Assembly: GCA_963812945.1 (NCBI GenBank)
Contig: CAWEXD010000010.1
Location: forward strand, 186,001 to 250,000
Length of the DNA: 64,000 bases
Direction of reading: 5' to 3'
Origin: DASRDR01 sp963812945 [NCBI: uncultured Candidatus Rokubacteria bacterium]
GTDB lineage: Bacteria; Methylomirabilota; Methylomirabilia; Rokubacteriales
Of this stretch, positions 35,580-44,952 are shown piece after piece. Under the pieces are notes generated by a model, which searched no databases, had not been told where the DNA came from, and saw nothing but the letters and a program-made list of their open reading frames with translations. The first letter of the stretch is position 1; each line of letters opens with the position of its first letter. The translations under genes were made by a program, and so were the position numbers.

Positions 35580-36779
35580 TCAGCCCGCCGGCGTCCGCGC
35601 CCGGCGCGGAGCCGGCGCCACCGCGCGCGCCAGCCGCCGGGTGAGCCGCCGCGCGCGGCGCTCCAGCGCCTCGACGAGATCCTGGCCGCCGTCCAGGGCC
35701 CAGGCCTCCGTGGCCGCGAGCGCCGCCCGCGTCGTGTCGAGCGCCGCCCCGAAATCGCGCGCGTGGTGCTCCTGGAGCTTCGCGAGATCCACCAGGAGGG
35801 GGAGGGGCGGGCGTTCCGCCCGGGCCACGGCGTCCGCCCACAGCGCCCGCGCGTCGGCGACACGCCCGGCGCGCCGCCAGAGCCACCCGAGCCGCCAGGC
35901 CACGCGCGCGGCGACCGCGGCGGGAAGCTCCGCCTCGAGGGCGGCCTCGTAGAACGACGCGCTCCGGGCGGGCTCGCGGCGCTCGAGCCAGCGCCCCGCG
36001 CCGACCCACTCCGCCGGGTCGTGCCGGGGATCGGGACCCTCGAGGAGCGCCGCCGCGCGCGCGTGGAGTTGGGCGAGCGCGACGAGATCCCAGCGGTTGT
36101 GGGCGAAGATGCGGGGCAGGGCGCCCGGGTCCCGCGTCCGCAGGTACCGGAAGTAGACCTGGGGCACGAGGGCCCCCGGCAGGTCGTCCCCGCGATCCAG
36201 CCCGAGGAGCGCGCCCTCCAGCGTCGTCAGGCGGCAGTCGGCGGCGCGGCCCCGCCAGAGGGCGCGCGCGACCGGATAGAGGTCGTGGTGCGCCAGATCC
36301 GGGCCCCACCAGCCCGCCCGGGCCAGGAGGTAGCGGGTCTCGAGGAGCGGCAGGTCGAAGGCGCGCCCGTTGAAGGTCACGAGTTGGCCGGCGGCGGCAA
36401 CGGCCTCGCTCACCGCATGGAGGAGCGCGGGCTCCCCGTCCAGATCGCCCAGGAAGTACTGGCTGACGGTGAGCGTGTCACCCGTCCACGCGGCGAGCCC
36501 GACCAGGAACACGTACGTCCCCGTGCCGCCCGCGAGACCCGTCGTCTCCGTATCGAGATAGAGGGTGCCCGACGCCGCCTCGAGGGCCTCGGGCATCGGG
36601 ACGCGCTCCACGTGGCGGAGCGCGATCCCGTGCGGCGTGGGGACCTGCTCCAGTGTCAGGGCCGGGACGGGCGGCGGCCGGCGCGCCGGCGGGGCCGTCG
36701 CCTCAAGGCGGCGGATCAGGGCGCGGAGGCGCGCGACCTCGACGTCACGATCGGCGAGGGGACCCACCCCGGGGCGCAT
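35580..36779 (-). CDS. mrfB: YprB/MrfB-type 3'-5' exonuclease (RNase H-like) with TPR tail
   Basis: A 399-residue protein with an RNase H-fold DEDD exonuclease domain (about 45-235): LYLDTETTGLAGGTGTYVFLVG supplies the first Asp/Glu pair, VTFNGRAFDLPLLETRY the second Asp, and FAHNRWDLVALAQL the final Asp. Helical TPR-like repeats follow (240-375) and the C-terminus is Arg-rich. This matches B. subtilis YprB (MrfB), which works with the helicase MrfA to excise mitomycin C lesions in a UvrABC-independent pathway. It lies 12 bases after the MrfA-type helicase gene, supporting the assignment. Confidence 0.83.
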   Translation of the reverse strand: MRPGVGPLADRDVEVARLRALIRRLEATAPPARRPPPVPALTLEQVPTPHGIALRHVERVPMPEALEAASGTLYLDTETTGLAGGTGTYVFLVGLAAWTGDTLTVSQYFLGDLDGEPALLHAVSEAVAAAGQLVTFNGRAFDLPLLETRYLLARAGWWGPDLAHHDLYPVARALWRGRAADCRLTTLEGALLGLDRGDDLPGALVPQVYFRYLRTRDPGALPRIFAHNRWDLVALAQLHARAAALLEGPDPRHDPAEWVGAGRWLERREPARSASFYEAALEAELPAAVAARVAWRLGWLWRRAGRVADARALWADAVARAERPPLPLLVDLAKLQEHHARDFGAALDTTRAALAATEAWALDGGQDLVEALERRARRLTRRLARAVAPAPRRARTPAG

Positions 36780-36791
36780 GCCCGGGCGGCG

Positions 36792-39206
36792 CTACGACGC
36801 CAGACGGTCGAGGAGCGCGGCGGCCACGGGTTTCGCGCGGCGACCGACCTCGTTCACGGGCCCGACGCACGACGGGCACCCCGCCCGGCAGGCGCACGCG
36901 CGGAGCGTCTCACGGGCCCGGCCGAGGAGCGGGGCCATCAGCTCGAACAGGCGCTCCGTGAGCCCCACGCCGCCCGGCTGGTTGTCGTAGAGGTACACCG
37001 TCGGCTCGAACTCTTCCGCGGCCAGGAGCCGCGCGCGCGTTCGCTCGGTGGTGAGGACGCGCGGCCCCGCCGAGGCGTCCCGGGGCTCCGGCGGGGCGGC
37101 GTCCCCGAGCCAGGCACCGAGATCGCGCACGTCGCACATGAGGAAGAGGGGGGCCAGGTGATGGAGGAGGTAGGCGAGCCCGCGGAGGCCGTCGACGAGC
37201 GCGTCCCGGTCGGGCGAGATGGCGGCGAGCACCTCAGGCCGGATCGTGAGCCAGAGCCCCGCGGTCTGCATCTCCTGCTGGGGGAGCTCGACCTGTCCGG
37301 CGCCCACGTTCTCCATCGTGTCGAACTTGATCTTCTTGAAGCCCACCACTTGCTCGGCGACCAGGAGCTCGCCCTGCTCGACGCGTCCCGCGGCGGCGGG
37401 GCCGCTCGACGCCGTCTGGAACCGGTCGAGCGCCCAGACCCCCTTGGCCGTCACCGCGTCGGTGAAGTAGTCGACCTGGACGCGCTTGACGTAGGCCACC
37501 TTCTCCTCGTCCTCACGGAAGCGGAGCTCCTGGACCTCGAATTGCGTCCCCTCGACGAGATAGATCGCCTTCGGGTGCACCATCGCGAAGGCGCTCCGCC
37601 AGTCGACCTCGGCGACCACCTCCCGCTTCTTGGTGAGCCGGCGGACCGCATCGACGGGGTCGAGCGTCTGGTGCGTCGTGTCGATCACCACGAAGTTGTC
37701 GCTCGCGACCGTCCGGAGCGAGAGGTGATCCGCGGGATAGGTCTCGCTCGTCCAGTGGTAGCGGCCGCCGGCCCGGTGCAGCAGTCCCTCCTCTTCGAGG
37801 AGCCGCAGGAACCGCGTGACGTCCTCCGTCCCGAAGGGCTCGCCGTCGGCGAACGGCAGCTCGAACGCCGCGCACTTCAGGTGGCTCACCAGGACGTAGG
37901 GGTTGTCCGGATTGATGAGTCCGTGCTCGGGCGGCGCCCCGAAGAAGTAGTCGGGATGGGTCACGATGAACTGGTCGAGGGGCGCCGAGGACGCCACCAG
38001 CACGGCCGCCCCGAGCCCGGTCCGGCGCCCGGCCCGGCCCGCCTGCTGCCAGGTCGAGGCGACCGTGCCCGGATATCCGGCCAGCACGGCCACGTCGAGG
38101 CGTCCGATGTCGATCCCGAGCTCGAGGGCGTTCGTCGACACGACCCCCAGCACGTCGCCCGCCCGGAGGCCCCGCTCGACCTCGCGGCGCCGGTTGGGCA
38201 GGTACCCGCCGCGGTAGCCGCGAATCACGTCCGTGAAGGCCGGTGCCCGCTCGACTGCGGCCTTCAGATCGGTCAGCACGACCTCCTCGGCCAGCCGGCT
38301 CCCGGTGAAGACGATCGTCGGCACCCGCGCCCGGAGGAACGGCGTCGCGAGCCGACTCGCCTCCTTGAGGTACGGCCGGCGAATGCCGAGCTCGGCGTTG
38401 ACGACGGGGGGGTTGTAGAAGACGATCACCTTCTCGCCCGCCGGCGCGCCGTTCTCCGCGACCAGCCCCACCGGCTGGCCGACGAGCCGCTCCGCCAGCT
38501 CCTGGGGATTCGCGATCGTCGCCGAGGTGCAGATGAACTGGGGCGCCGCGCCGTAGTGCCGGCAGATGCGCTGGAGCCGGCGAAGCACGTTCGCCAGGTG
38601 GCTGCCGAAGACCCCGCGGTAGATGTGGAGCTCGTCGATGATGACGTAGCGGAGATTCTGGAAGAGCGCGACCCACTTCGTGTGGTGTGGCAGGATCCCC
38701 GCGTGGAGCATGTCCGGGTTCGTCAGCACCACGTTGGCGCGGGCCCGGACGGCCCGCCGGGCGTCCTGGGGCGTGTCGCCGTCGTAGGTGTGGATCCGGA
38801 GCTCCGGCAAGGCCCGCGCCAGCTCTTCCAGCTCCGCGAGCTGGTCCTGCGCGAGCGCCTTCGTGGGGAAGAGGTAGAGGGCCCGCGCCGCGGGCTCGCC
38901 GAGGAGCGCCTGGAGAACCGGCAGGTTGTAGCAGAGGGTCTTGCCGGACGCGGTGGGCGTCACGACGACCGCGTGCCCCCCCTTGGCGAGAAGCCCGAGA
39001 GCGTCGGCCTGGTGCGTGTAGAGGGCCTCGACGCCCCGCGCCCGCAAGGCGTCGCCCACGCGGGGATCGACCGTGTCGGGAATCGGGACCGTGCGGGCCG
39101 GGCGGGCGGGAAAGCGGCGGAGCGCCGTCACGGCTCCACCGGCCTCTCCGACGAGGCGGTCGATCAGCTCGGCGAGGTCGACGCGCGGTTCCCCGGGCCC
39201 CGCCAT
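36792..39206 (-). CDS. mrfA: YprA/MrfA-type DEAD-box helicase with DUF1998 domain
   Basis: An 804-residue superfamily 2 helicase. Helicase motifs: ALYTHQADALGLL (Q region), VVTPTASGKTLCYNLPV (I), VVLTNPDMLH (Ia/Ib), YVIIDELHIYRGVFG (II), ICTSATIANP (III), IVFTGSRLAEE (IV), STNALELGIDIG (V) and QQAGRAGRRTGLG (VI). The C-terminal DUF1998 region ends in a four-Cys zinc cluster, CACRAGCPSC. In B. subtilis this protein with MrfB repairs mitomycin C crosslinks and monoadducts. First gene of the two-gene operon; length close to the roughly 750-residue norm. Confidence 0.87.
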   Translation of the reverse strand: MAGPGEPRVDLAELIDRLVGEAGGAVTALRRFPARPARTVPIPDTVDPRVGDALRARGVEALYTHQADALGLLAKGGHAVVVTPTASGKTLCYNLPVLQALLGEPAARALYLFPTKALAQDQLAELEELARALPELRIHTYDGDTPQDARRAVRARANVVLTNPDMLHAGILPHHTKWVALFQNLRYVIIDELHIYRGVFGSHLANVLRRLQRICRHYGAAPQFICTSATIANPQELAERLVGQPVGLVAENGAPAGEKVIVFYNPPVVNAELGIRRPYLKEASRLATPFLRARVPTIVFTGSRLAEEVVLTDLKAAVERAPAFTDVIRGYRGGYLPNRRREVERGLRAGDVLGVVSTNALELGIDIGRLDVAVLAGYPGTVASTWQQAGRAGRRTGLGAAVLVASSAPLDQFIVTHPDYFFGAPPEHGLINPDNPYVLVSHLKCAAFELPFADGEPFGTEDVTRFLRLLEEEGLLHRAGGRYHWTSETYPADHLSLRTVASDNFVVIDTTHQTLDPVDAVRRLTKKREVVAEVDWRSAFAMVHPKAIYLVEGTQFEVQELRFREDEEKVAYVKRVQVDYFTDAVTAKGVWALDRFQTASSGPAAAGRVEQGELLVAEQVVGFKKIKFDTMENVGAGQVELPQQEMQTAGLWLTIRPEVLAAISPDRDALVDGLRGLAYLLHHLAPLFLMCDVRDLGAWLGDAAPPEPRDASAGPRVLTTERTRARLLAAEEFEPTVYLYDNQPGGVGLTERLFELMAPLLGRARETLRACACRAGCPSCVGPVNEVGRRAKPVAAALLDRLAS

Positions 39207-39264
39207 CTCGCGTCATCTTAGGAGTCGCGCGCGCGCATTGTCAACGTTCGGGCCGCGCGGTTCA

Positions 39265-39927
39265 ATGAGAGCGATCCCCATGCGCGCGCATGCCGGCCCT
39301 CGCGCCGTCGGCAGCCTGACACGCTTTGCGCCGCCACTCCTCTGGATGGCGCTCATCGCGCTCGGCTCGTCGAGCCTCCTGGCGGGCGACCGAACGGCCC
39401 AGTGGCTCCCGGCGCTGCTCGGCCGCCTCGCGCCCTGGGCGAGCCCCGCGACGCTCGCCGCGGCTCACTTCGGCCTGCGAAAGCTCGGTCACCTGGTCGA
39501 GTTCGGGATCCTCGCCGTCCTGTGGCGACGGGCTCTCGCCCCGTGGTCCCGCGCCGTGCCCGCCGCGCTCGTCCTCGCGAGCCTCTACGCGGGGATCGAC
39601 GAGTGGCGCCAGGGGCTCACGCCGGACCGCGTGCCCGCCGCGACCGACGTGGCGATCGACACGCTCGGCGCGCTGCTCGGGCTGGCGGCCTGGGAGGGAG
39701 CGGGCCCCCTGGCGGCCGGGACGCTGCGGGCGGCGGCGTGGGGGCTATGGCTCGCGACGGGGCTCGGCCTCCTCCTGGTCTCGATCGACCTGGCCCTCGG
39801 CCGCCCGGCTGCGGCCTTCGCGGTCACGGCGCTCGGGCTCGGCCTGATCGCGAGCGCCCTCGCGCGCCTGGCCCGCTCCGCGCGGATTCGGGTATCATCG
39901 GGGCCGCGAGCGCCCGCACCGCCATGA
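39265..39927 (+). CDS. VanZ-like family membrane protein
   Basis: A 220-residue protein with about five hydrophobic segments. RFAPPLLWMALIALGSSS, HFGLRKLGHLVEFGILAVLWRRAL and ASLYAGIDEWRQGLTPDRVPAATDVAIDTLGALLG are the VanZ-family signature, including the conserved Lys-x-x-His and Asp-Glu-x-x-Gln. VanZ of Enterococcus gives low-level teicoplanin resistance; the role of the wider family is unknown. ATG 39265 is used; ATG 39280 is a close alternative. The stop overlaps the downstream permease start. Confidence 0.8.
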   Translation: MRAIPMRAHAGPRAVGSLTRFAPPLLWMALIALGSSSLLAGDRTAQWLPALLGRLAPWASPATLAAAHFGLRKLGHLVEFGILAVLWRRALAPWSRAVPAALVLASLYAGIDEWRQGLTPDRVPAATDVAIDTLGALLGLAAWEGAGPLAAGTLRAAAWGLWLATGLGLLLVSIDLALGRPAAAFAVTALGLGLIASALARLARSARIRVSSGPRAPAPP

Positions 39928-40841
39928 GCGTCTACGTCGCGCGCCGGCTGGCCCAGGCCCTGATCGTGCTCCTCGGGATCTCGGTCGTCGTCTTCGTCAT
40001 CCTCCACCTCACCGGGGACCCGACGGTCCTCATGCTCCCGCCGGACGTCACGGCCGAAGAGGTCGCGCGCTTCCGGCGCGCCATGGGATTCGACGACCCG
40101 CTCCCGGTCCAGTACTGGCGCTTCCTTCGGGGGGTCCTCCAGGGGGACTTCGGGAACTCCCTCCGTCACGACGAGCCGGCTCTCGGCCTGGTCTTCGAGC
40201 GGATGCCCGCTACCCTCGAGCTCACGGCGGTGGGGCTCGGCATCGCCCTGCTGCTGGCGATCCCGGCCGGGATCGTCTCCGCGCTCTTCCGCAACAGCGG
40301 GCTGGACTATGTCAGCACCGTGGTGGCCCTCACCGGCCAGGCGATGCCGACCTTCTGGCTCGGGATCATGCTGATCCTGGTCTTCGCGGTGGGGTTCCAG
40401 GTCCTGCCCTCCTCGGGCCGCGGCGGGCTCGCGAACCTGATCCTCCCCGCGGTCACCGTCGGGCTCTTCACGGCGGCGCGGACCATGCGACTCACGCGGT
40501 CGGCCCTCCTCGAGGTCCTGGGCCAGGACTACGTCCGCACGGCGCGCGCCAAGGGCGTCGCCGAGCGCGGCGTGGTGTGGAAGCACGCCCTCCGGAACGC
40601 CTCCATCCCGATCATCACCATCGTGGGCCTCGAGCTCGGCACGCTCCTCGGCGGCGCGGTGATCACCGAGACGATCTTCGCCTGGCCCGGCGTGGGGCGA
40701 CTGTCGGTCCAGGCCATCTACAACCGCGATTACCCGCTGGTTCAGGCCTCGGTGTTCGTGCTGGCCTCGACCTTCGTCCTCGTCAACCTTGCCGTGGACC
40801 TCGTCTACACTTATCTCGACCCGCGCATCCGCCTCGGCTGA
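39924..40841 (+). CDS. dipeptide/oligopeptide ABC transporter permease (DppB-like)
   Basis: A 305-residue permease with six membrane segments. The N-terminus YVARRLAQALIVLLGISVVVFVILHLTGDP, the EAA loop LGQDYVRTARAKGVAERGVVWKHALRNA and VGLELGTLLGGAVITETIFAWPGVGRL are the DppB/OppB signature. ATGA overlap with the VanZ-like gene. Pairs with the DppC-like permease 50 bases downstream; no ATPase genes are in the cluster. Confidence 0.9.
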   Translation: MSVYVARRLAQALIVLLGISVVVFVILHLTGDPTVLMLPPDVTAEEVARFRRAMGFDDPLPVQYWRFLRGVLQGDFGNSLRHDEPALGLVFERMPATLELTAVGLGIALLLAIPAGIVSALFRNSGLDYVSTVVALTGQAMPTFWLGIMLILVFAVGFQVLPSSGRGGLANLILPAVTVGLFTAARTMRLTRSALLEVLGQDYVRTARAKGVAERGVVWKHALRNASIPIITIVGLELGTLLGGAVITETIFAWPGVGRLSVQAIYNRDYPLVQASVFVLASTFVLVNLAVDLVYTYLDPRIRLG

Positions 40842-40891
40842 AGCCATGACCGCATCACCGCCCAGTCCCGCAGCCGCCGGCTGACGTTCCG

Positions 40892-41803
40892 ATGGCCGAC
40901 GCGCACGTCGACGCGCTCACGCTTCCGAGGACGCGGGAGCTCGGCCAAAGCGAGGCGTGGGCGTTCCTCCGGCGGCTGATCCGGCGTCGCACCGCGCTCG
41001 TCGGCCTGGTCGTCGTCGCCGCCGTCGTCCTCGCCGCCCTCCTGGCGCCCGTCCTCACGCCCTTCGATCCATTGGTCCAGGACATCAGCCAGCGGCTCAA
41101 GCCGCCGGGATCGGTGAGCCCCGAGGGTCGCCTCCACTGGCTCGGCACCGATCATCTCGGCCGGGACATCCTGGGGCGGATCCTCTCCGGGAGCCGGATC
41201 GCGCTCGTCGTCGGACTGTCGGCGGTCGCCATCGCCGGAACCCTCGGGCTCGTCGTCGGGGTCGTGAGCGGGTACTTCGGCGGGTGGGTCGACGATCTGT
41301 TCATGCGACTGGCCGACATCCAGCTGGCCTTCCCGTTCATCCTGCTCGCGCTCGCGGTGATCGGGGTCCTCGGTCCGAGCCTGCGCAACATCATCGTCGT
41401 CGTCGGCGTCTCGGGCTGGGTGGTCTACGCGCGGATCGTCCGCGGGGAGGTGCTCTCGCTCCGGGAGCGCGAGTTCGTCCAGGCCGCGCGGGCGATGGGC
41501 AGCCCCCCGGCCCGTGTCATCGTGCGCCATCTGGTGCCGAACGCCTTCGCGCCGTGGCTGGTCATCGCGACGCTCGACATGGCGCGGGTGATCATCGTGG
41601 AGTCCGCCCTGTCCTTCCTGGGCCTCGGGATCCCGCCCCCGACCCCGACCTGGGGGGGCATGCTCGCCGACGGCCGCGTCTACATGTCGACCGCCTGGTG
41701 GCTCGCGACCTTCCCGGGGCTCGCGATCCTCGTGACGGTGCTCGGGATCAACCTCCTCGGTGACGGTCTCCGGGATACCCTCGACCCGCGGCTCAAGGTC
41801 TAG
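40892..41803 (+). CDS. dipeptide/oligopeptide ABC transporter permease (DppC-like)
   Basis: A 303-residue permease: FLRRLIRRRTALVGLVVVAAVVLAALLAPVL, HWLGTDHLGRDILGRILSGSRIAL, the EAA loop REREFVQAARAMGSPPARVIVRHLVPN and SALSFLGLGIPPPTPTWGGMLADG are DppC/OppC landmarks. It forms the membrane channel with the DppB-like protein. Followed by the binding-protein gene. Confidence 0.9.
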   Translation: MADAHVDALTLPRTRELGQSEAWAFLRRLIRRRTALVGLVVVAAVVLAALLAPVLTPFDPLVQDISQRLKPPGSVSPEGRLHWLGTDHLGRDILGRILSGSRIALVVGLSAVAIAGTLGLVVGVVSGYFGGWVDDLFMRLADIQLAFPFILLALAVIGVLGPSLRNIIVVVGVSGWVVYARIVRGEVLSLREREFVQAARAMGSPPARVIVRHLVPNAFAPWLVIATLDMARVIIVESALSFLGLGIPPPTPTWGGMLADGRVYMSTAWWLATFPGLAILVTVLGINLLGDGLRDTLDPRLKV

Positions 41804-41829
41804 CCGCCACGCAGAAAGGAGCCCTAGCG

Positions 41830-43384
41830 ATGCGACGCACGCTCTTCCTCCTCGCCCTTGGCGCCCTCGTCCTGGTTGGGCCGGTGCTCGCCGCCGCGCA
41901 GCCGGCCGGCCGGGTGGTGATCGCGCAGGGCGTCGACCCCACGACGCTCGACCCGCAGAACCACGAGGAGACGCCGGCCTACAACGTCCTCCTGAACCTC
42001 TACGACACCCTGCTCTTCCGGGACAAGGACCTGAAGATCATCCCCTGGATCGCCGAGTCCTGGCGGGTCGTGAACCCCACCACGTGGGAGTTCAAGATCC
42101 GGAAGGGCGTCAAGTTCCACAACGGCGAGGAGCTCGACGCCGAGGCGGTGAAGTTCAGCCTCGAGCGCCTCATCAACCCTGACCTGAAGATGCGCCAGGC
42201 CCCGAACTTCACCCTGATCGACAAGATCGAGGCCCCCGACAAGCAGACGGTCCGCGTGATCACCAAGAAGCCCTTCCCGACCCTCGAGAACCAGCTCGCC
42301 CTCCGGGGCGCCATCGTGCCGCCCAAGTACTTCAAGGAGAAGGACGGCGCCTTCCTGGCTCGCAATCCCGTCGGGTCGGGGCCCTTCAAGTTCGTCCGGT
42401 GGGCCAAGGACGAGGCCATCACGATGGAGGCCAACGAGTCGTGGTGGGGCGGGGCGCCGAAGGTCAAGACGCTCGTCTTCCGGCCGATCCCCGAGCACAC
42501 CACGCGGGTCGCCGCGCTCCAGGCCGGCGAGGTGGACATCGTCACCAACGTGCCGCCTCACCTCGTGAAGCAGGTCGAGGCCGACGCCAAGCTCTACGTC
42601 TCCAAGGCCCCGAGCGTCCGCACGATCTTCCTCTGGATCTACACGCACAAGTACGACAAGGACCACAAGCTCGTTGGCCCGTATGACGGTCCGACCAAGG
42701 ACAAGCGGGTGCGGCAGGCCCTCAACTACGCCGTCAATGTCGACGAGGTGATCAAGAACGTGCTGGAGGGCAACGGGATCCGGATCGCGACCGTGCTCTC
42801 CAGCAAGCACTTCGGGTTCGACCCCACCATCCAGCCCATCAAGCAGGACGTGGCCAAGGCCAAGCAGCTCCTGACCGAGGCAGGCTACCCGAACGGGATC
42901 GACCTCGTCCTGAACTCACCCGACGGGCGGTACCTGAAGGACAAGGAGGTGTCCGAGGCGATCGGCGGGCAGCTCACGAAGGCGGGAATCCGGACGACGG
43001 TCAAGACGCACGAGTGGGGCACGTACCTGAACCAGATGACGTACGTGCACGGCGCCGGTCCGATGAACCTCATCGGCTGGGGCAACACGACGTGGGACGC
43101 GGATGGGACGCTCACCCCGCTCTTCCGCACCGGCAAGATCTTCACCAACTATCACAACGAGCAGTTCGACAGCCTGCATCGATGAGGCCGCGACGACGGT
43201 CGACCCCAAAGCGCGGCTCGCCCTCTACTCGAAGGCGCTCAACATCTGGGTGGACGACGGCGCCGCGATCCCCCTCTACCAGCAGATGGACATCTACGGA
43301 GTCGCCAAGCGGGTGAAGTTCCAGGCCCTGTCGTCCGAGCAGCTCGTGGGCGCCTGGATCTGCCTGGCGGATCAGAAGTGCTAG
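41830..43384 (+). pseudogene. peptide ABC transporter substrate-binding protein (family 5), frameshifted near the 3' end
   Basis: A family 5 extracellular solute-binding protein with signal peptide (1-23), AGRVVIAQGVDPTTLDPQNHEETPAYNVL and WEFKIRKGVKFHNGEELDAEAVKFSLERL. The frame runs to a TGA at 43183-43185 after EQFDSLHR. The normal continuation (IDEAATTVDPKARLALYSKALNIW ... LVGAWICLADQKC, to TAG 43384) is in another frame. Removing one C from GCCTGCATCGATGAG near 43175-43180 restores a standard protein of about 517 residues with the family motif FDSLIDEA. Either a recent inactivating insertion or a sequencing/assembly error. GAAAGGAG precedes the ATG. Last gene of an ABC set without ATPases. 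Confidence 0.8.
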
Positions 43385-43486
43385 GCGGAACGCCCCGGCA
43401 GGACTGAGACCGCGCGCCCGCACCACCGTCCGGGGCCGGGGCGAGACGCTCCGGCTCCGGGCGGCCCGGCCGCGACCGCCTCGGGC

Positions 43487-44854
43487 TCAGGCCCCCCGCT
43501 CGAGGCGGACGACCACCTCGATGTGCGGCGTGTGCGGGAACATGTCGACCGGCTGGACCGCCGTCAGCCGGTAGCCGGCGGCGCAGAGGGTCCCGAGGTC
43601 CCGGGCGAGCGTCGCCGGGTTGCACGAGACGTAGACGATCCGCCGGGCGGTCAGCTGGGCGAGGCTCCGGAGCGCCTTCGGATGGAACCCGGCGCGCGGC
43701 GGGTCCGCCACCACCACGTCGGCGCGCACGCCGCGCGCCAGCAGGTCGGGCAGCACGTGGCGCACCTCGCCGGGGAGAAACGTGCAGTTCGTGATCCCGT
43801 TCTCGCGCGCGTTCCGCACGGCGTCCTCGATCGCGGCCGGCACGAGCTCGATGCCGTAGACCGCCCGCGCCTGGCGCGCGAGGAGGAGGCTGATCGCGCC
43901 GGTGCCCGCGTAGAGGTCGAGCACGGTCTCCTGCCCGGTCAGGCCGGCGTAGTCTCCCACGATCCCGAACAGGCGCTCGGCCTGCCGGGTGTTCGTCTGG
44001 AAGAACGAGTTCGCCGAGATCGAGAACGTCAGGTCCCCGAGGCGCTCCCGGATGGTCTCGTTGCCGGCGACCGGGTGCTCCTCGACGCCCACCGCGACCG
44101 CGGCCTTCTTCGGGTTCACGTTGAGGACGACCGACGTGACGTGGGGGCACCGCGTCCGGAGGCGGTCGGCGAGGGCCTGCGCCGTCGGCACGTCCGGCGA
44201 GGCCGTCACCAGGTTCACCATCCCCTCGCCCGTCTGCCGGCCCTCGCGGAGCATCAGGAAGCGCAGCAGCCCTTCCTCGGTCTCCTGCCGGTAGACGCTC
44301 CAGCCGCGCTCGCGCACGAAGGCGCGCACCTCCGCCAGGACCGCGTTCATACCGTCCGACTGGAGGAGGCAGCGCTCGACGTCGAGGATCGCGTCGTAGC
44401 GCGCGGCTTCGTGGAGCCCCACCACGGGCTGGCCGTCGACCTCGGCGAACGTGAACTCCATCTTGTTCCGGTAGCCGTAGATCTCGGGCGCCCCGATGAT
44501 CGGGGACATCGGGACCTCGCCGAGCCCCCCGAGCCGGGCCAGGCACTCGACGACCTGACGCTGCTTGAACTCGAGCTGGGCCTCGTAGCGGACGTGCTGG
44601 AGCCGGCAGCCGCCGCACCGCCCGAAGTACGGGCACGGGGGGTCGGTGCGCAGGGGTGAGGGCCGCTCGAGGCGCTCGATCGCGCCCCGGGCGAACCGCG
44701 GCCGCACCTCACGGAGCCGGACGTCGGCGCGGTCGCCCGGCACGCCGCCGGGCACGAACACGACATAGCCGCCGGCCCGCGCGACACCCTCGCCCCCGAA
44801 CGCCAGGTCGGTCACGTCCACGGTCACGAGATCACCGCGCCGCGCCGAGGCCAT
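43487..44854 (-). CDS. rlmD: 23S rRNA uracil-C5 methyltransferase, RlmD/TrmA family
   Basis: A 455-residue SAM-dependent RNA methyltransferase. An N-terminal TRAM domain (about 5-60) is followed by CPYFGRCGGCRLQHVRYEAQLEFKQ, whose Cys residues bind a 4Fe-4S cluster. The Rossmann domain has VLDLYAGTGAISLLLA (SAM motif), VVADPPRAGFHPKAL and IVYVSCNPATLARDL with the catalytic Cys. RlmD/RlmCD methylate U747 or U1939; which one applies cannot be told. Start set at ATG 44854, with AGGG just upstream; ATG 44866 and GTG 44893 are alternatives. Confidence 0.85.
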   Translation of the reverse strand: MASARRGDLVTVDVTDLAFGGEGVARAGGYVVFVPGGVPGDRADVRLREVRPRFARGAIERLERPSPLRTDPPCPYFGRCGGCRLQHVRYEAQLEFKQRQVVECLARLGGLGEVPMSPIIGAPEIYGYRNKMEFTFAEVDGQPVVGLHEAARYDAILDVERCLLQSDGMNAVLAEVRAFVRERGWSVYRQETEEGLLRFLMLREGRQTGEGMVNLVTASPDVPTAQALADRLRTRCPHVTSVVLNVNPKKAAVAVGVEEHPVAGNETIRERLGDLTFSISANSFFQTNTRQAERLFGIVGDYAGLTGQETVLDLYAGTGAISLLLARQARAVYGIELVPAAIEDAVRNARENGITNCTFLPGEVRHVLPDLLARGVRADVVVADPPRAGFHPKALRSLAQLTARRIVYVSCNPATLARDLGTLCAAGYRLTAVQPVDMFPHTPHIEVVVRLERGA

Positions 44855-44952
44855 GTCGCCCTGCATGCTACGGCAGGCCCAAACCCGCGTCAACGCTCGG
44901 GCGCCTCCGAAGCAAGGTCCGTGCTACGATAACGAGTCAAGCCCTCGATGGC

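Noticed and set aside
35763-39221. A 1152-codon plus-strand open frame across mrfB and mrfA.
   Set aside because: Antisense shadow of two well-conserved genes; Arg/Gly/Glu-rich and without domains.
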